In this document: positions 36,502 through 45,175 of the stretch, piece by piece
Layout: every line of letters begins with the position of its first letter
How positions within the stretch are numbered: position 1 is the stretch's first letter
From: Chitinibacter bivalviorum
GTDB lineage: Bacteria; Pseudomonadota; Gammaproteobacteria; Burkholderiales; Chitinibacteraceae
DNA length: 64,000 nt
NCBI RefSeq assembly: GCF_013403565.1
Contig: NZ_CP058627.1
Span: 1,922,001-1,986,000 of the forward strand
Direction of reading: 5' to 3'
Notes under the pieces: model-generated
Databases searched by the model: none
Told to the model about the DNA's origin: nothing
The model's input: the letters and a program-made list of their open reading frames with translations, nothing else
Program-made: the position numbers and the translations under genes

Positions 36502-37572
36502 ATGTCCATGTATATTCTGTCTTCACAAGAGATCAAGCAGCTAGCGCAAGCGCTGCAAGCATCTCACGAAGTGTATGGCCCGCAGGTCGATCCACAAACC
36601 CAGCAGGTGTTTTTCGATCAGCTCGATGATGTGGCGGCCTTAAATCTGGAAGCGCCCATCCCATCAATGCCCGTGAAGGAAATTTTGTTCCCGCAGATGG
36701 AACGAATTTTGAAATACAACTACGACAGCGAAACGCAAAGCGTCGAAATGTCGAAACAATACTTTGAAAAACCCAAAGTCTTGTTTGGGCTGCGCCCTTG
36801 TGATCTGTCGGGCATTTTGGCGCTTGATCGCTTCTTTCTTGGGCAGGAATTTGTCGATGATGTTTACCTCACCCATCGCCGCCAATGCTTGTTGATCAGC
36901 AATACTTGCCTCAATCCATTTCCGCAGTGTTTCTGCGTCTGTACGCATTCTGGCCCTGATGCCGATGAAGGCTTTGACCTTGATCTGACCAAATTAAAAG
37001 ACGGGTATCTCGTGAAAGTGGGCAGTGAAAAAGGTCAGGCTATTGCCGACGCGCAGCAATGGAAACCCGCTGCTGCGCACCATTTGACCGAACAAAAAGC
37101 CGTGGTCGATCATTGCATTGATCTATTTCCTGAAATGGCCACCGACAATAAAGCGTGGATTTCCCGTGTGATGAATCGGATTACCACGGGCTTTATTAAA
37201 AGCGAAACGTGGGAATTCATCGGTGATCAGTGCCTCGAATGTGGCGCTTGCTCCTTCGTTTGCCCGACCTGTAGTTGCTTCAATATTGAAGACACCCAGA
37301 CGGCCTGCGGCGAGTGCGAACGTTTGCGCATGCGCGACTCTTGCTCGTTTGAAGGCTATGCCCGCATGGCGGGTGATCATAACCCGCGCCAACCGGTGGA
37401 AGACCGCCGCAATAAGCGTTTTTTCTGCAAATTATCGTACTCGCAATCGAAGAAATACCTACGCCCGGGCTGTGTCGGCTGTGGCCGCTGCCAGTGGGTT
37501 TGCCCCGGCGATATTGGCTTACCCAATGTAGTGCAATACATCCGCCGCGAAATCACCGGAGGGGAAAACTGA
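36502..37572 (+). CDS. HydB/AsrA-like iron-sulfur subunit
   Basis: 356 residues resembling the beta subunit of archaeal sulfhydrogenase (HydB) and anaerobic sulfite reductase subunit A. The N-terminal two thirds contain FGLRPCDLSGILALDRFF, a signature shared with these proteins. The C-terminal part has two [4Fe-4S] motifs, CLECGACSFVCPTCSC and CVGCGRCQWVCPGDIG. It should pass electrons between the flavin subunit encoded next and the rest of the complex. The stop overlaps the next start (TGATG), showing tight coupling. Start ATG has GCGAGG upstream. Confidence 0.86.
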   Translation: MSMYILSSQEIKQLAQALQASHEVYGPQVDPQTQQVFFDQLDDVAALNLEAPIPSMPVKEILFPQMERILKYNYDSETQSVEMSKQYFEKPKVLFGLRPCDLSGILALDRFFLGQEFVDDVYLTHRRQCLLISNTCLNPFPQCFCVCTHSGPDADEGFDLDLTKLKDGYLVKVGSEKGQAIADAQQWKPAAAHHLTEQKAVVDHCIDLFPEMATDNKAWISRVMNRITTGFIKSETWEFIGDQCLECGACSFVCPTCSCFNIEDTQTACGECERLRMRDSCSFEGYARMAGDHNPRQPVEDRRNKRFFCKLSYSQSKKYLRPGCVGCGRCQWVCPGDIGLPNVVQYIRREITGGEN

Positions 37573-38450
37573 TGTCCAATTGTCATGGCAATCACGAGCA
37601 AGGCAACTGTAAAACCACCGGTCTATGCCCTATTGTGACTTTCCCCGAAGTGGTGAACATCGACGAAATTCGCGATGAAATCCCCGAGGTAAAGACCTTT
37701 TATCTGTCTTTTCCCAATAAGGATGTCGAGCGCGAATTTCGCATCAAATCGGGTCAATTCATTATGTGCACGGTATTTGGCGCGGGTGAATTTGCTGTTT
37801 CACTGCCACCGAGCCCTGAAAACGACCGCTTTCATATTTCGGTACGCGCCGTCGGTAAAGTCACCCATGCGCTACATGCATTGCGCGTTGGCGACAAGCT
37901 CGGCGTACGTGGGCCATTTGGCAATGGCTTTCCGTTTGAAGACATCAAAGGCAAAAACATCATCTATGTAGCGGGTGGGATCGGGCTGATTCCGCTACGC
38001 AGCTCGATCGTCCATGCGCTGCAACACCGCGAAGACTTTGGCCGCATCATCCTGCTGTATGGCGCGCGCAGTGGCAAAGATTTGATGTACCAAGAAGACA
38101 TCAAAGAGTGGCAACAGAACGCAGGGTTCGAAACCTTTATCACCATTGACCGTGCCGAAGCAGGCTGGGACGGAGAAGTGGGCTACGTCAATCAACTGAT
38201 CGAAAAAGCCAATGTGCCGGTCGATAACAGCGTGGCATTTGTTTGCGGCCCGCCGGTGATGTTCAACAGCGTGATTGGCGAGTTTTTGAAACGCGGCATG
38301 AGCGAAGACGCCATCATCTCGACGCTAGAGCGCCAAATGAAATGCGGCATCGGCAAATGCCAGCACTGCGCCGTAGGCCGCACGCTCGTCTGTACCGATG
38401 GGCCGGTTTATACCTACCGCCAGATCAAAACCTTGGGCGAACAGATATGA
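37572..38450 (+). CDS. HydG/AsrB-like FAD and NAD(P)H-binding subunit
   Basis: 292 residues of the ferredoxin-NADP reductase fold, closest in layout to sulfhydrogenase gamma subunit (HydG). FAD domain about 30-125 (HISVRAVGKVTHALH), NAD(P) domain with GGIGLIPLRSSI and VAFVCGPPVMFNSV, and a C-terminal [2Fe-2S] cysteine set (KCGIGKCQHCAVGRTLVC). An extra Cys/His-rich leader (Cys4, Cys13, Cys19) precedes the flavin domain. It implies that NADH or NADPH is the electron donor or acceptor of this hydrogenase. Start ATG overlaps the previous stop, and its own stop overlaps the next start. Confidence 0.88.
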   Translation: MSNCHGNHEQGNCKTTGLCPIVTFPEVVNIDEIRDEIPEVKTFYLSFPNKDVEREFRIKSGQFIMCTVFGAGEFAVSLPPSPENDRFHISVRAVGKVTHALHALRVGDKLGVRGPFGNGFPFEDIKGKNIIYVAGGIGLIPLRSSIVHALQHREDFGRIILLYGARSGKDLMYQEDIKEWQQNAGFETFITIDRAEAGWDGEVGYVNQLIEKANVPVDNSVAFVCGPPVMFNSVIGEFLKRGMSEDAIISTLERQMKCGIGKCQHCAVGRTLVCTDGPVYTYRQIKTLGEQI

Positions 38451-38935
38451 GCTTTGCCACTGAACTGGAGCAAATTTTATCGCAACCGACCTGCATCGTC
38501 GGCGTGGGCAACCCGCTGCGCAACGACGATGCGGTTGGCGCCCTGATTGCTGAAAGGCTGGAAAACGAGTTACCCGCCTCTTTCGGTCATACGGTCATTA
38601 ATGCGGAAGATGTCATCGAAAACCACGTGTTTCAGATCGCCGACAGCGCAGTGCGAAATGTACTGGTCATTGACGCAGTGCAAGGCACGGGGGGCGAATG
38701 TGGCTCGCTGGTGCTGGGCAAACTGGCTGAGCTGGAAGTGGGCGGCGGTTTTTCTACGCATAAGCTGGCGCTATCAATGGCGACACAGCTGATTGAGCAG
38801 CAAGGTAAAGACGTTTACCTGCTGGGGATCGCAGCGGAAAACATCGATTTTGGCAGGTCAGTTAGCCCGGAAATTCTAAATAGCGCAGCAACGGTGATCG
38901 AGCTGATTGTCGCCCAAGTCGCAAGGAGTCATTGA
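38447..38935 (+). CDS. hycI: Hydrogenase maturation protease, HycI type
   Basis: 162 residues from ATG 38447 (ATGA overlap with the flavin subunit gene). Motifs of the endopeptidase that trims the NiFe large-subunit precursor after nickel insertion: GVGNPLRNDDAVG at the N-terminus with the nickel-sensing Asp, VLVIDAVQGTGG, and STHKLALSMATQL. Substrate is presumably the HycE-like protein encoded two genes downstream, which keeps a C-terminal extension. The stop overlaps the start of the next gene. Confidence 0.92.
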   Translation: MSFATELEQILSQPTCIVGVGNPLRNDDAVGALIAERLENELPASFGHTVINAEDVIENHVFQIADSAVRNVLVIDAVQGTGGECGSLVLGKLAELEVGGGFSTHKLALSMATQLIEQQGKDVYLLGIAAENIDFGRSVSPEILNSAATVIELIVAQVARSH

Positions 38936-40803
38936 TGATGGATTTCAATATTTACCAAGGCTTGATGACGGGCATACAGCTTTTGCTGGCCTCAGCCATC
39001 GTCACTCCGCTACTCGCAGGCCAGCGAAAACTCGCTGGCGGGATCAATTTTCTGGCTTGTCTGATTTCAGGGCTGATTTTTGCCAGCCTGGCCTATCAGG
39101 TGCTCGCCGGTCACGCCGCCCCCGCCACCTTCGATTTGCAGATTGCGAACCTGACCATCCCGCTGATGATCGATGGCTTTTCTGCGGTCTTTATGACGCT
39201 GATTTCGTTCGTGGCGGCGGTCACCGCGTTTTACTGCATTGGCTATATGGAGATGGATCACTACCGCCATTACAGCTTGCGCGGGTTTTATTTCTGCTAC
39301 CCCATTTTTATCGCTGGCATGATTGCACTGGTCAGCGTAGATGACCTTACCACCGGCTTTACGATCGCCTGGCAAATGATGACCATCGCGTCATTCGGCC
39401 TGATTCGCTTTGATGACAAAGACGCCGTGATCGTTCGCAGCGCCAATAAATACCTGATTTTGATGCAATTAGCCTGGCTGGCCGTTTTGGCAGCAGCGCT
39501 GATGGTGCCGGGCTGCACTTGGGGCACACCATTACACCAAATTGCTGAGCAACTGGGTCTACTCGACACAGGACTGCGCACCTTATTGCTGGCCCTGGTG
39601 CTGCTCGGTTTTGGCATGAAAGCCGGTATGTTTCCATTGGGCCAACTCTGGTTGCCCGATGCTCACTCGGTTGCGCCATCACCGATTAGTGCCCTGCTGT
39701 CGGGTGTGATGCTCAAAACAGGCATCTACGGCATGATCCGCACGCTATTTTGGATGACGCCCGACACGATGCCCGCCCAAGAAGTGCAATATTGGGGGCT
39801 GGCTGTCGCTCTGATCGGCGTGGTAACGCTGTTTATTGGCACGTCGCAATCCTTAAAACAAGTGGATGCCAAACGGTTAAATGCGTACAGCTCGATCGGC
39901 CAAATCGGCTACATTATTTTGGCCATTGGTTGCGCTCGTTACTATCTCGGCCCCAATGCAGCGTTGCACACATTGGCACTGCTCGCCATCTTGGGCGCAT
40001 TCCTGCATGTACTGAATCACGCCATTTTCAAAAGTCTGCTCTTTCTGTGCGTCGGTAGCGTTCAGTACACCACAGGCACCAAAGATCTGGACAAGCTGGG
40101 CGGGCTATTTGCCTTAATGCCAATCACCGCGGTGATTGCAGGCATTGCCGCCATCGCCGTTTCGGGCGTACCGGCTTTCTCTGGCTTTACCAGCAAATGG
40201 GCGATTGTCGGCTCGGCGCTGTTATCGGGCAAAGCCGCGGGCATCTTTGTGATTTTCGGGGTGATTGCACTGGTCACCAGCGCGATGACGCTCGCAACCT
40301 ATGTGAAGCTCTACGGCATGACCTTTACCTCGGTGGGCGTCGAATGGAACGAAAACAGCAATGTGCACGAAGTTAGCAAAGTCATGCTTGCACCCAAGCT
40401 GGTGCTGGCTGCGGTTTGCTTAATACAAGGTTTCTGTCCTTGGCTATTTGTGCAGTTATTTGGCCGGGTCTTGGCCACGTCTGAAGGCGTGCTCAGCCAT
40501 ACGCTGGGTACACCCAAAGTGTTTGCTTCGCTTTCCCACAGCTATGCAGGGGTCAGCTTTGCGGCGAGCAATGGCTCGGCCATCGCCTTCTCATTTCCGC
40601 TCGTGATGATTGCGATGCTCACCGTGGCGCTCGTGTTTGCGCAATGGTTACGCAAAGCGGGTGGCGCAGAGGAACGCACCGCGCCAGTTTGGTTATGCGG
40701 CTATCAAACGCTCAACAACGCCAATCGCTATTTGAGCAGCCACATTTTCGATGCCTTCAAGAAATTTATGAAGTGGACTGGCGGCAATGTACGCGGCGCC
40801 TGA
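38935..40803 (+). CDS. hycC: Antiporter-like membrane subunit of group 4 hydrogenase (HycC/HyfB)
   Basis: 622 residues from ATG 38935, with AAGGAG at 38923-38928. About 14-16 membrane helices of the NuoL/M/N antiporter-like family. The core holds MKAGMFPLGQLWLPDAHSVAPSPIS with the Lys/Asp/His proton-path region, then GVMLKTGIYGMIR and a second set of charged residues (FLHVLNHAIFKSLLF). It is the only antiporter-like subunit in the operon, as in Hyc and Coo hydrogenases, and should move H+ or Na+ across the inner membrane as electrons reach the NiFe centre. Confidence 0.92.
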   Translation: MMDFNIYQGLMTGIQLLLASAIVTPLLAGQRKLAGGINFLACLISGLIFASLAYQVLAGHAAPATFDLQIANLTIPLMIDGFSAVFMTLISFVAAVTAFYCIGYMEMDHYRHYSLRGFYFCYPIFIAGMIALVSVDDLTTGFTIAWQMMTIASFGLIRFDDKDAVIVRSANKYLILMQLAWLAVLAAALMVPGCTWGTPLHQIAEQLGLLDTGLRTLLLALVLLGFGMKAGMFPLGQLWLPDAHSVAPSPISALLSGVMLKTGIYGMIRTLFWMTPDTMPAQEVQYWGLAVALIGVVTLFIGTSQSLKQVDAKRLNAYSSIGQIGYIILAIGCARYYLGPNAALHTLALLAILGAFLHVLNHAIFKSLLFLCVGSVQYTTGTKDLDKLGGLFALMPITAVIAGIAAIAVSGVPAFSGFTSKWAIVGSALLSGKAAGIFVIFGVIALVTSAMTLATYVKLYGMTFTSVGVEWNENSNVHEVSKVMLAPKLVLAAVCLIQGFCPWLFVQLFGRVLATSEGVLSHTLGTPKVFASLSHSYAGVSFAASNGSAIAFSFPLVMIAMLTVALVFAQWLRKAGGAEERTAPVWLCGYQTLNNANRYLSSHIFDAFKKFMKWTGGNVRGA

Positions 40804-40828
40804 CATTCGAGACACCCAGGGGTTTACG

Positions 40829-42508
40829 ATGAGAAAAGAACTAGAAGCCAAATTAATTGCCCGCTTGCGTGATGATGTCGTCTGCGTAGAAAAAACCGAC
40901 GAGCGCACCATTTATATTGATGTCAAACGCGCTGGTTTTCGCGAGGCCACGCAAATCATCACCGCCGCTGGCGCGCGCTATCTATGCAGTATTGGCTATG
41001 ACAACATTAACCGCGATGGCACGCTGGCGATGGTGCATACCTTTGCGCTTGATGATAGCGACCAATTTGTCTGCTGCCGGGCCTCTGCCCCGGTGGACGA
41101 CCCGGTGCTGGAATCGATCACGCCCGATCTGCCGTCTGCAGGCTGGTCGGAGCGCGAAGTCACCGATTTACTTGGCCTGCGCTTTGCAGGTCACCCCAAA
41201 CCCAAAAAATTAGTGCTGGCCGATGATTGGCCAGAAGGCATCTACCCACTGCGTAAAGATGTACCGCATGATTTCGTGCCGCAAGGCGCCGAAGATGTCG
41301 CGTATCAACTCGATGAAGCGCCTCCCGGCACCAAGATCGTACCGGTTGGCCCCTTTCACCCCAGCCTGCACGAGCCAGAACATTTTGCCGTGTATGTCGA
41401 TGGCGAAACCATTAAGGGCTGCGATTACCGTGGTTTTATGACCCACCGCGGCATCGAAAAGCTGTGCCAGACCCAAGTTAGCTATAACGAAGTGCCATTT
41501 ATTGCCGAGCGTATTTGCGGTATCTGCGGCTCGGTACATGCCACGGCCTTTTCTCAAGCCGTTGAATCTGCCGCCGGGCTGGTGATTCCGCGCCGCGCCG
41601 AATTTATCCGCACCATGATGCTCGAAATCGAACGCATCCACTCCAACTTGCTGTGGCTCGGCGTGGCTGGCCATTTAATCGGTTTTGACACCGTGTTTAT
41701 GCAGGCTTGGCGCGTGCGTGAGCAAATTATGTGGTTGTGCGAACGCCTCACAGGTAATCGCAAAACCTACGGCATGATTTTGGTCGGCGGTGTGCGTCGC
41801 GACATTACGCCAGACATTGCGCAAGACATTCTGGATGTAGTCAAAAAAATCGAAGACGAGCTGATGGTGATTTACCGCGCCATCGAAAAAGACACGTCGA
41901 TCCACAAACGCACCAAAGGCGTCGGTACGATTACCAAGCAACAAGCCATCGACTGGAATTTGATCGGCCCCGTTGCGCGAGCACGTGGTGTCGATATTGA
42001 CGCCCGTCGTGACCATCCGTACGCCGCCTACGACGAAATGAAATTTGAAGTGCCGGTACTCGATGGCTGCGACGTCTGGTCAACGCTGGTGGTGCGGGTG
42101 GTTGAAACTTTTGAAGCGATCAAAATTATCCGTCAATGTCTGGATAAAATGCCCGGCGGTGAAATCTTCGTTGAAATGAAGGACAAAATCCCAGCTCAGC
42201 GCCATGCAATTACCGTGGTTGAAGCCCCACGCGGCGAGTCGGTGCACTACGTCATCACTGGCGAAGACAACCGCCCTGAACGCTGGCGCGTACGCGCCCC
42301 GACCTTCACCAATCTGCAGGCCGTGCCGCTGATGCTGCTCGACGAACAATTCGGTGATTTCCCCATCATTATGGGCAGTATCGACCCTTGTTTCTCCTGT
42401 ACCGATCGGGTGGCCGTGGTTGATCTGCAAACAGGCAAATCAAGCTCAATTACGAAAGCTGAGCTCGATGCAATGTCGAGAAAACATCTGGGGAGTATGC
42501 AAAAATGA
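40829..42508 (+). CDS. hycE: Group 4 [NiFe]-hydrogenase large subunit with fused NuoC-like domain (HycE/HyfG)
   Basis: 559 residues from ATG 40829 (AGGGG upstream). The NuoC-like 30-kDa domain (about 1-150) is fused to the NuoD-like large subunit. Nickel ligands: RICGICGSVHATAF (Cys230, Cys233, with His237) and DPCFSC (Cys521, Cys524). After TDR a 32-residue tail remains, the expected substrate of the HycI protease. All four Cys are intact, so this is a true hydrogenase and not a complex I relative. It makes H2 or oxidises it on the cytoplasmic side. The stop overlaps the next start (ATGA). Confidence 0.96.
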   Translation: MRKELEAKLIARLRDDVVCVEKTDERTIYIDVKRAGFREATQIITAAGARYLCSIGYDNINRDGTLAMVHTFALDDSDQFVCCRASAPVDDPVLESITPDLPSAGWSEREVTDLLGLRFAGHPKPKKLVLADDWPEGIYPLRKDVPHDFVPQGAEDVAYQLDEAPPGTKIVPVGPFHPSLHEPEHFAVYVDGETIKGCDYRGFMTHRGIEKLCQTQVSYNEVPFIAERICGICGSVHATAFSQAVESAAGLVIPRRAEFIRTMMLEIERIHSNLLWLGVAGHLIGFDTVFMQAWRVREQIMWLCERLTGNRKTYGMILVGGVRRDITPDIAQDILDVVKKIEDELMVIYRAIEKDTSIHKRTKGVGTITKQQAIDWNLIGPVARARGVDIDARRDHPYAAYDEMKFEVPVLDGCDVWSTLVVRVVETFEAIKIIRQCLDKMPGGEIFVEMKDKIPAQRHAITVVEAPRGESVHYVITGEDNRPERWRVRAPTFTNLQAVPLMLLDEQFGDFPIIMGSIDPCFSCTDRVAVVDLQTGKSSSITKAELDAMSRKHLGSMQK

Positions 42509-43428
42509 GCCAACAACCCGACATTTTGATCGGCAGCATTCAGGTCATTGGCAACTTGGTGCTGTTCCTAGCGCTAGCGCCCTTTTTTGACGGTGTCGTG
42601 CGCCGCGTGATGGCGCGAGTACAAAGCCGGCAAGGTCCGCCGCTGGCGCAGTCTTACTATGACGTACTGAAATTACTGGGCAAGGAAAACATTGATTCAT
42701 CGGGTATCTTGCCCTTCCGCCTCGCGCCATTGATTGCGTTTGCTTCTATCCTTTGCGTGATCGCGATTTTGCCCGTTGCAGGTCATGCCACGGCGCTCAC
42801 CCCCTACGCCGATGCAATTTCGCTGATTTATTTGCTGACTCTCGGCGGTGTCGCGGTATTGCTGGGTGCATTTGCCAGCAAAAATATTTACGCCTTGATC
42901 GGCGCCAGCCGTGAAATGACCACGATGATTATGGTCGAGCCCATCCTGTTTATGGTGTTGCTCTTGGGCGTATTAAAAACCGGCAGTCTGGATTTAACGG
43001 CCGTGATCTACGGCACGCCATTGGCGCAATTTGGCTGGCCCGGTGCGGTGATGATTGTCGTTAGTTTGTTTGGTTTGCAAGCCTTTGTCGCCCGCCAGCC
43101 CTTTGACATGGCCGAAGCCGAGCAGGAATTGCTGGGCGGCCCATTTATCGAATACAGCGGCCCAAACTATGCCTTGTTTAAGTACTACATGATGCTCAAG
43201 CAGATGTTTTACGCCTATTTGCCGATCGCGATGTTTGTGCCGCTAGTGAGTTCGGGATTCTTTTTGCTCGACCTGCTGGTGCAGATCTTACTTACTGGAT
43301 TGGTTTTCCTGCTGATTGGCCTGCTCTCAGCCACCCACCCGCGCTATCGGATTGATCAAGCGATCAAGTATTTCGCCGCGCTCTTTGTGATCGCCCTGGC
43401 CGCCATCAGTGCGGCGGTGATCTTCTAA
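42505..43428 (+). CDS. hycD: NuoH-like membrane anchor subunit (HycD/HyfC)
   Basis: 307 residues, about eight helices; the length equals E. coli HycD. Diagnostic segments: RVMARVQSRQGPPLAQSYYDVLKLLGKE near the N-terminus and QAFVARQPFDMAEAEQELLGGPFIEYSGPNYALFKYYMM (loop conserved between HycD and NuoH that contacts the large and small subunits). It links the peripheral electron-transfer arm to the ion-pumping subunit. Overlaps hycE by 4 bases. Confidence 0.94.
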   Translation: MSQQPDILIGSIQVIGNLVLFLALAPFFDGVVRRVMARVQSRQGPPLAQSYYDVLKLLGKENIDSSGILPFRLAPLIAFASILCVIAILPVAGHATALTPYADAISLIYLLTLGGVAVLLGAFASKNIYALIGASREMTTMIMVEPILFMVLLLGVLKTGSLDLTAVIYGTPLAQFGWPGAVMIVVSLFGLQAFVARQPFDMAEAEQELLGGPFIEYSGPNYALFKYYMMLKQMFYAYLPIAMFVPLVSSGFFLLDLLVQILLTGLVFLLIGLLSATHPRYRIDQAIKYFAALFVIALAAISAAVIF

Positions 43429-43447
43429 CACGATCAAGGAGAAAATC

Positions 43448-43987
43448 ATGTGGCTCAGCAGCAAGCTCAAACAAATTTTGATGGTGTTAAAACCGGGCGT
43501 CGTCACGCTGGACTACCCCAACGAGCGTCCGCCCGTGCCGCAAAATTTGCGCGGCCAACCGGTCTTTGATCACCAAAAATGTATCGGCTGTGGCGGCTGC
43601 TCGGATCATTGCCCAGCGCGCTGTATTTTGGTGCGCGATGTCTGCCAAGAACTACGGGTCATGCTGTATGAAGGCTCGCGCTGTACTTACTGTGGTCGCT
43701 GCGCCGATATTTGCCCGGAAAAAGCCATCACGATGAGCAATAGCTTTGAAATCGCTTGCGATGATAAAGATGACGTCACCACACGCATGGAATTATTCAT
43801 GATGAGCTGCCAGCGTTGCGGGCGTTGTTATGAGATGGAAAAAACCAATGCGATCGACCGCATCAATCTCAAAGGTTTCCGTTATGACAATCTGGAGCAA
43901 CGCACGCTGATCCGCAAAACGAGCGAGACCTTCTCGACCGAGATGCTCAAGGAATCCGATAACTACACCCGCCCGAGCAATAAATAG
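43448..43987 (+). CDS. hycF: Ferredoxin-like subunit with extra Cys motif (HycF/HyfH)
   Basis: 179 residues, close to the 180 of E. coli HycF. Two [4Fe-4S] motifs of NuoI type, CIGCGGCSDHCPARC and CTYCGRCADICPEKA, then a third Cys group CQRCGRC (about 120-126) as also found in HycF-type proteins. It carries electrons to the small subunit. Strong ribosome-binding site AAGGAG. The stop is followed by a short ghost frame and then hycG. Confidence 0.92.
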   Translation: MWLSSKLKQILMVLKPGVVTLDYPNERPPVPQNLRGQPVFDHQKCIGCGGCSDHCPARCILVRDVCQELRVMLYEGSRCTYCGRCADICPEKAITMSNSFEIACDDKDDVTTRMELFMMSCQRCGRCYEMEKTNAIDRINLKGFRYDNLEQRTLIRKTSETFSTEMLKESDNYTRPSNK

Positions 43988-43996
43988 GAGCCCAGC

Positions 43997-44092
43997 ATGT
44001 TAAAAAGTCTCTGCACAAGAATGTTCAATGAGCCCTATTTGACGGTTAAGCACTGCAACGACGTTGAATCGAATCAGAGCGACAAGGAGTGA
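43997..44092 (+). pseudogene. 31-codon ghost ORF, degenerate duplicate of the hycG 5' end
   Basis: Own AGGAG site (43985-43989), ATG, 31 codons and TGA. Its first residues MLKSLCTRMFN mirror the start of hycG (MLKNLCKRMFK), and VKHCN mirrors VYHCN, before the reading departs. It ends 3 bases before the hycG ATG, with the hycG ribosome-binding site inside its last codons. Most simply a partial tandem duplication that decayed; it could also act as a leader peptide coupling translation of hycG. Lacks the CxxC cluster motif, so it is not a functional small subunit. Confidence 0.7.
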
Positions 44093-44095
44093 ATC

Positions 44096-44623
44096 ATGCT
44101 GAAGAATCTCTGCAAAAGAATGTTCAAAAAATCCATCTGGGTTTATCACTGCAATACTGGGGCTTGTAATGGTTGTGATATCGAGATTTTGAATATCCTC
44201 ACGCCGTTTTACGACGTTGAACGCTTTGGCATCAAGCTGGTGGCCTCGCCGCGCCATGCCGATGCCATGCTGATTTCGGGCGCGGTGACTCGCCCCACTT
44301 TACCGCTCGTTAAGCGCGCCTATGAAGCAATCCCCAACCCCAAGCTGGTGTTTGCGATTGGCTCGTGCGCGACGGGCGGCGGTGCATGGTTTGATACCTA
44401 TAACGTCACTGGCGGCGTCGACAAAGTGCTCGGCGTCAATTACTACATCCCAGGTTGCCCGCCGCGCCCTGAAGCGATTTTGTACGGCGTCGCGCTCGCG
44501 CTCGGTTTAGTCGACAAGCAAGCCGCACCGGTCGAGCTCAAACAAATGGAGTTCCCAATCGATATGTACGAGCGCAACGAAGCATGGGACAAGCGCAATG
44601 TGATCTACGAGCTGCTCAAATAA
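44096..44623 (+). CDS. hycG: NuoB-like hydrogenase small subunit (HycG/HyfI)
   Basis: 175 residues; shorter than E. coli HycG (255) but with all proximal-cluster ligands: Cys24 and Cys27 in NTGACNGCD, the Cys of GSCATGGG and the Cys of PGCPPRPE. An additional Cys19 precedes them. It holds the [4Fe-4S] cluster next to the NiFe site of HycE. Translation starts at ATG 44096 behind AAGGAG that lies within the end of the ghost ORF. Confidence 0.94.
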   Translation: MLKNLCKRMFKKSIWVYHCNTGACNGCDIEILNILTPFYDVERFGIKLVASPRHADAMLISGAVTRPTLPLVKRAYEAIPNPKLVFAIGSCATGGGAWFDTYNVTGGVDKVLGVNYYIPGCPPRPEAILYGVALALGLVDKQAAPVELKQMEFPIDMYERNEAWDKRNVIYELLK

Positions 44624-44641
44624 GGCCGCGAAGGAATTCCG

Positions 44642-45040
44642 ATGAAAAAAATCCTGCTTATCGACGGCGACACCGCGCTCTGTCAAAACCTCAGCGCCAC
44701 GCTGGCGCAGCATGGTTATGCCGTAACGTGTGCGCACTCGGCCGTTGCAGGCCGCAAAGCCGCACTGGCCAGCCCGCCTGACGCCATCATCACCGAGGCC
44801 ATGCTGGAAACCGACACCGCCGGGTTTGAATTGGTCTACCAGATTCGAGATCAACGAGCGGATTCTCGCTATACCGCGATTCGCGACGTACCGATTTTAT
44901 TGCTAACCGCGATCGACCAAGTCACCCATTTTCGATTTTCGCTCAATGAAAAACAGAGCTATTTGCCGCCCATTAGCGGCATGCTGAGCAAGCCGGTGCA
45001 AATCGAAACGCTGCTCGACAAATTAAAAGAAATGCTCTGA
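44642..45040 (+). CDS. Stand-alone receiver-domain protein with Glu at the phosphorylation site
   Basis: 132 residues, a single CheY-like receiver. The acidic pocket is reduced (Asp8 present, the next acidic position is Gly9), the phospho-acceptor position in PDAIITEAML is Glu52 instead of Asp, while the switch Thr (LLLTAID) and the Lys (LSKPV) are kept. Glu at this site often mimics phosphorylation or makes a non-phosphorylatable pseudo-receiver. No output domain. It is the last gene before hupE in the hydrogenase operon, with AAGGAA upstream, so it likely acts on hydrogenase regulation or assembly through protein contact. Confidence 0.8.
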   Translation: MKKILLIDGDTALCQNLSATLAQHGYAVTCAHSAVAGRKAALASPPDAIITEAMLETDTAGFELVYQIRDQRADSRYTAIRDVPILLLTAIDQVTHFRFSLNEKQSYLPPISGMLSKPVQIETLLDKLKEML

Positions 45041-45175
45041 TACACCGATGGCCGCCAGCTTACACAGCCGCGAACGACTTCAAACGCATATCGGGCAGAT
45101 GTCACGGCGACGCGCTATTTACCCAGCGCCGTAGCGACTAGGCCGATGATTTTATTTAAGGGAAAGGGAGTAAAG

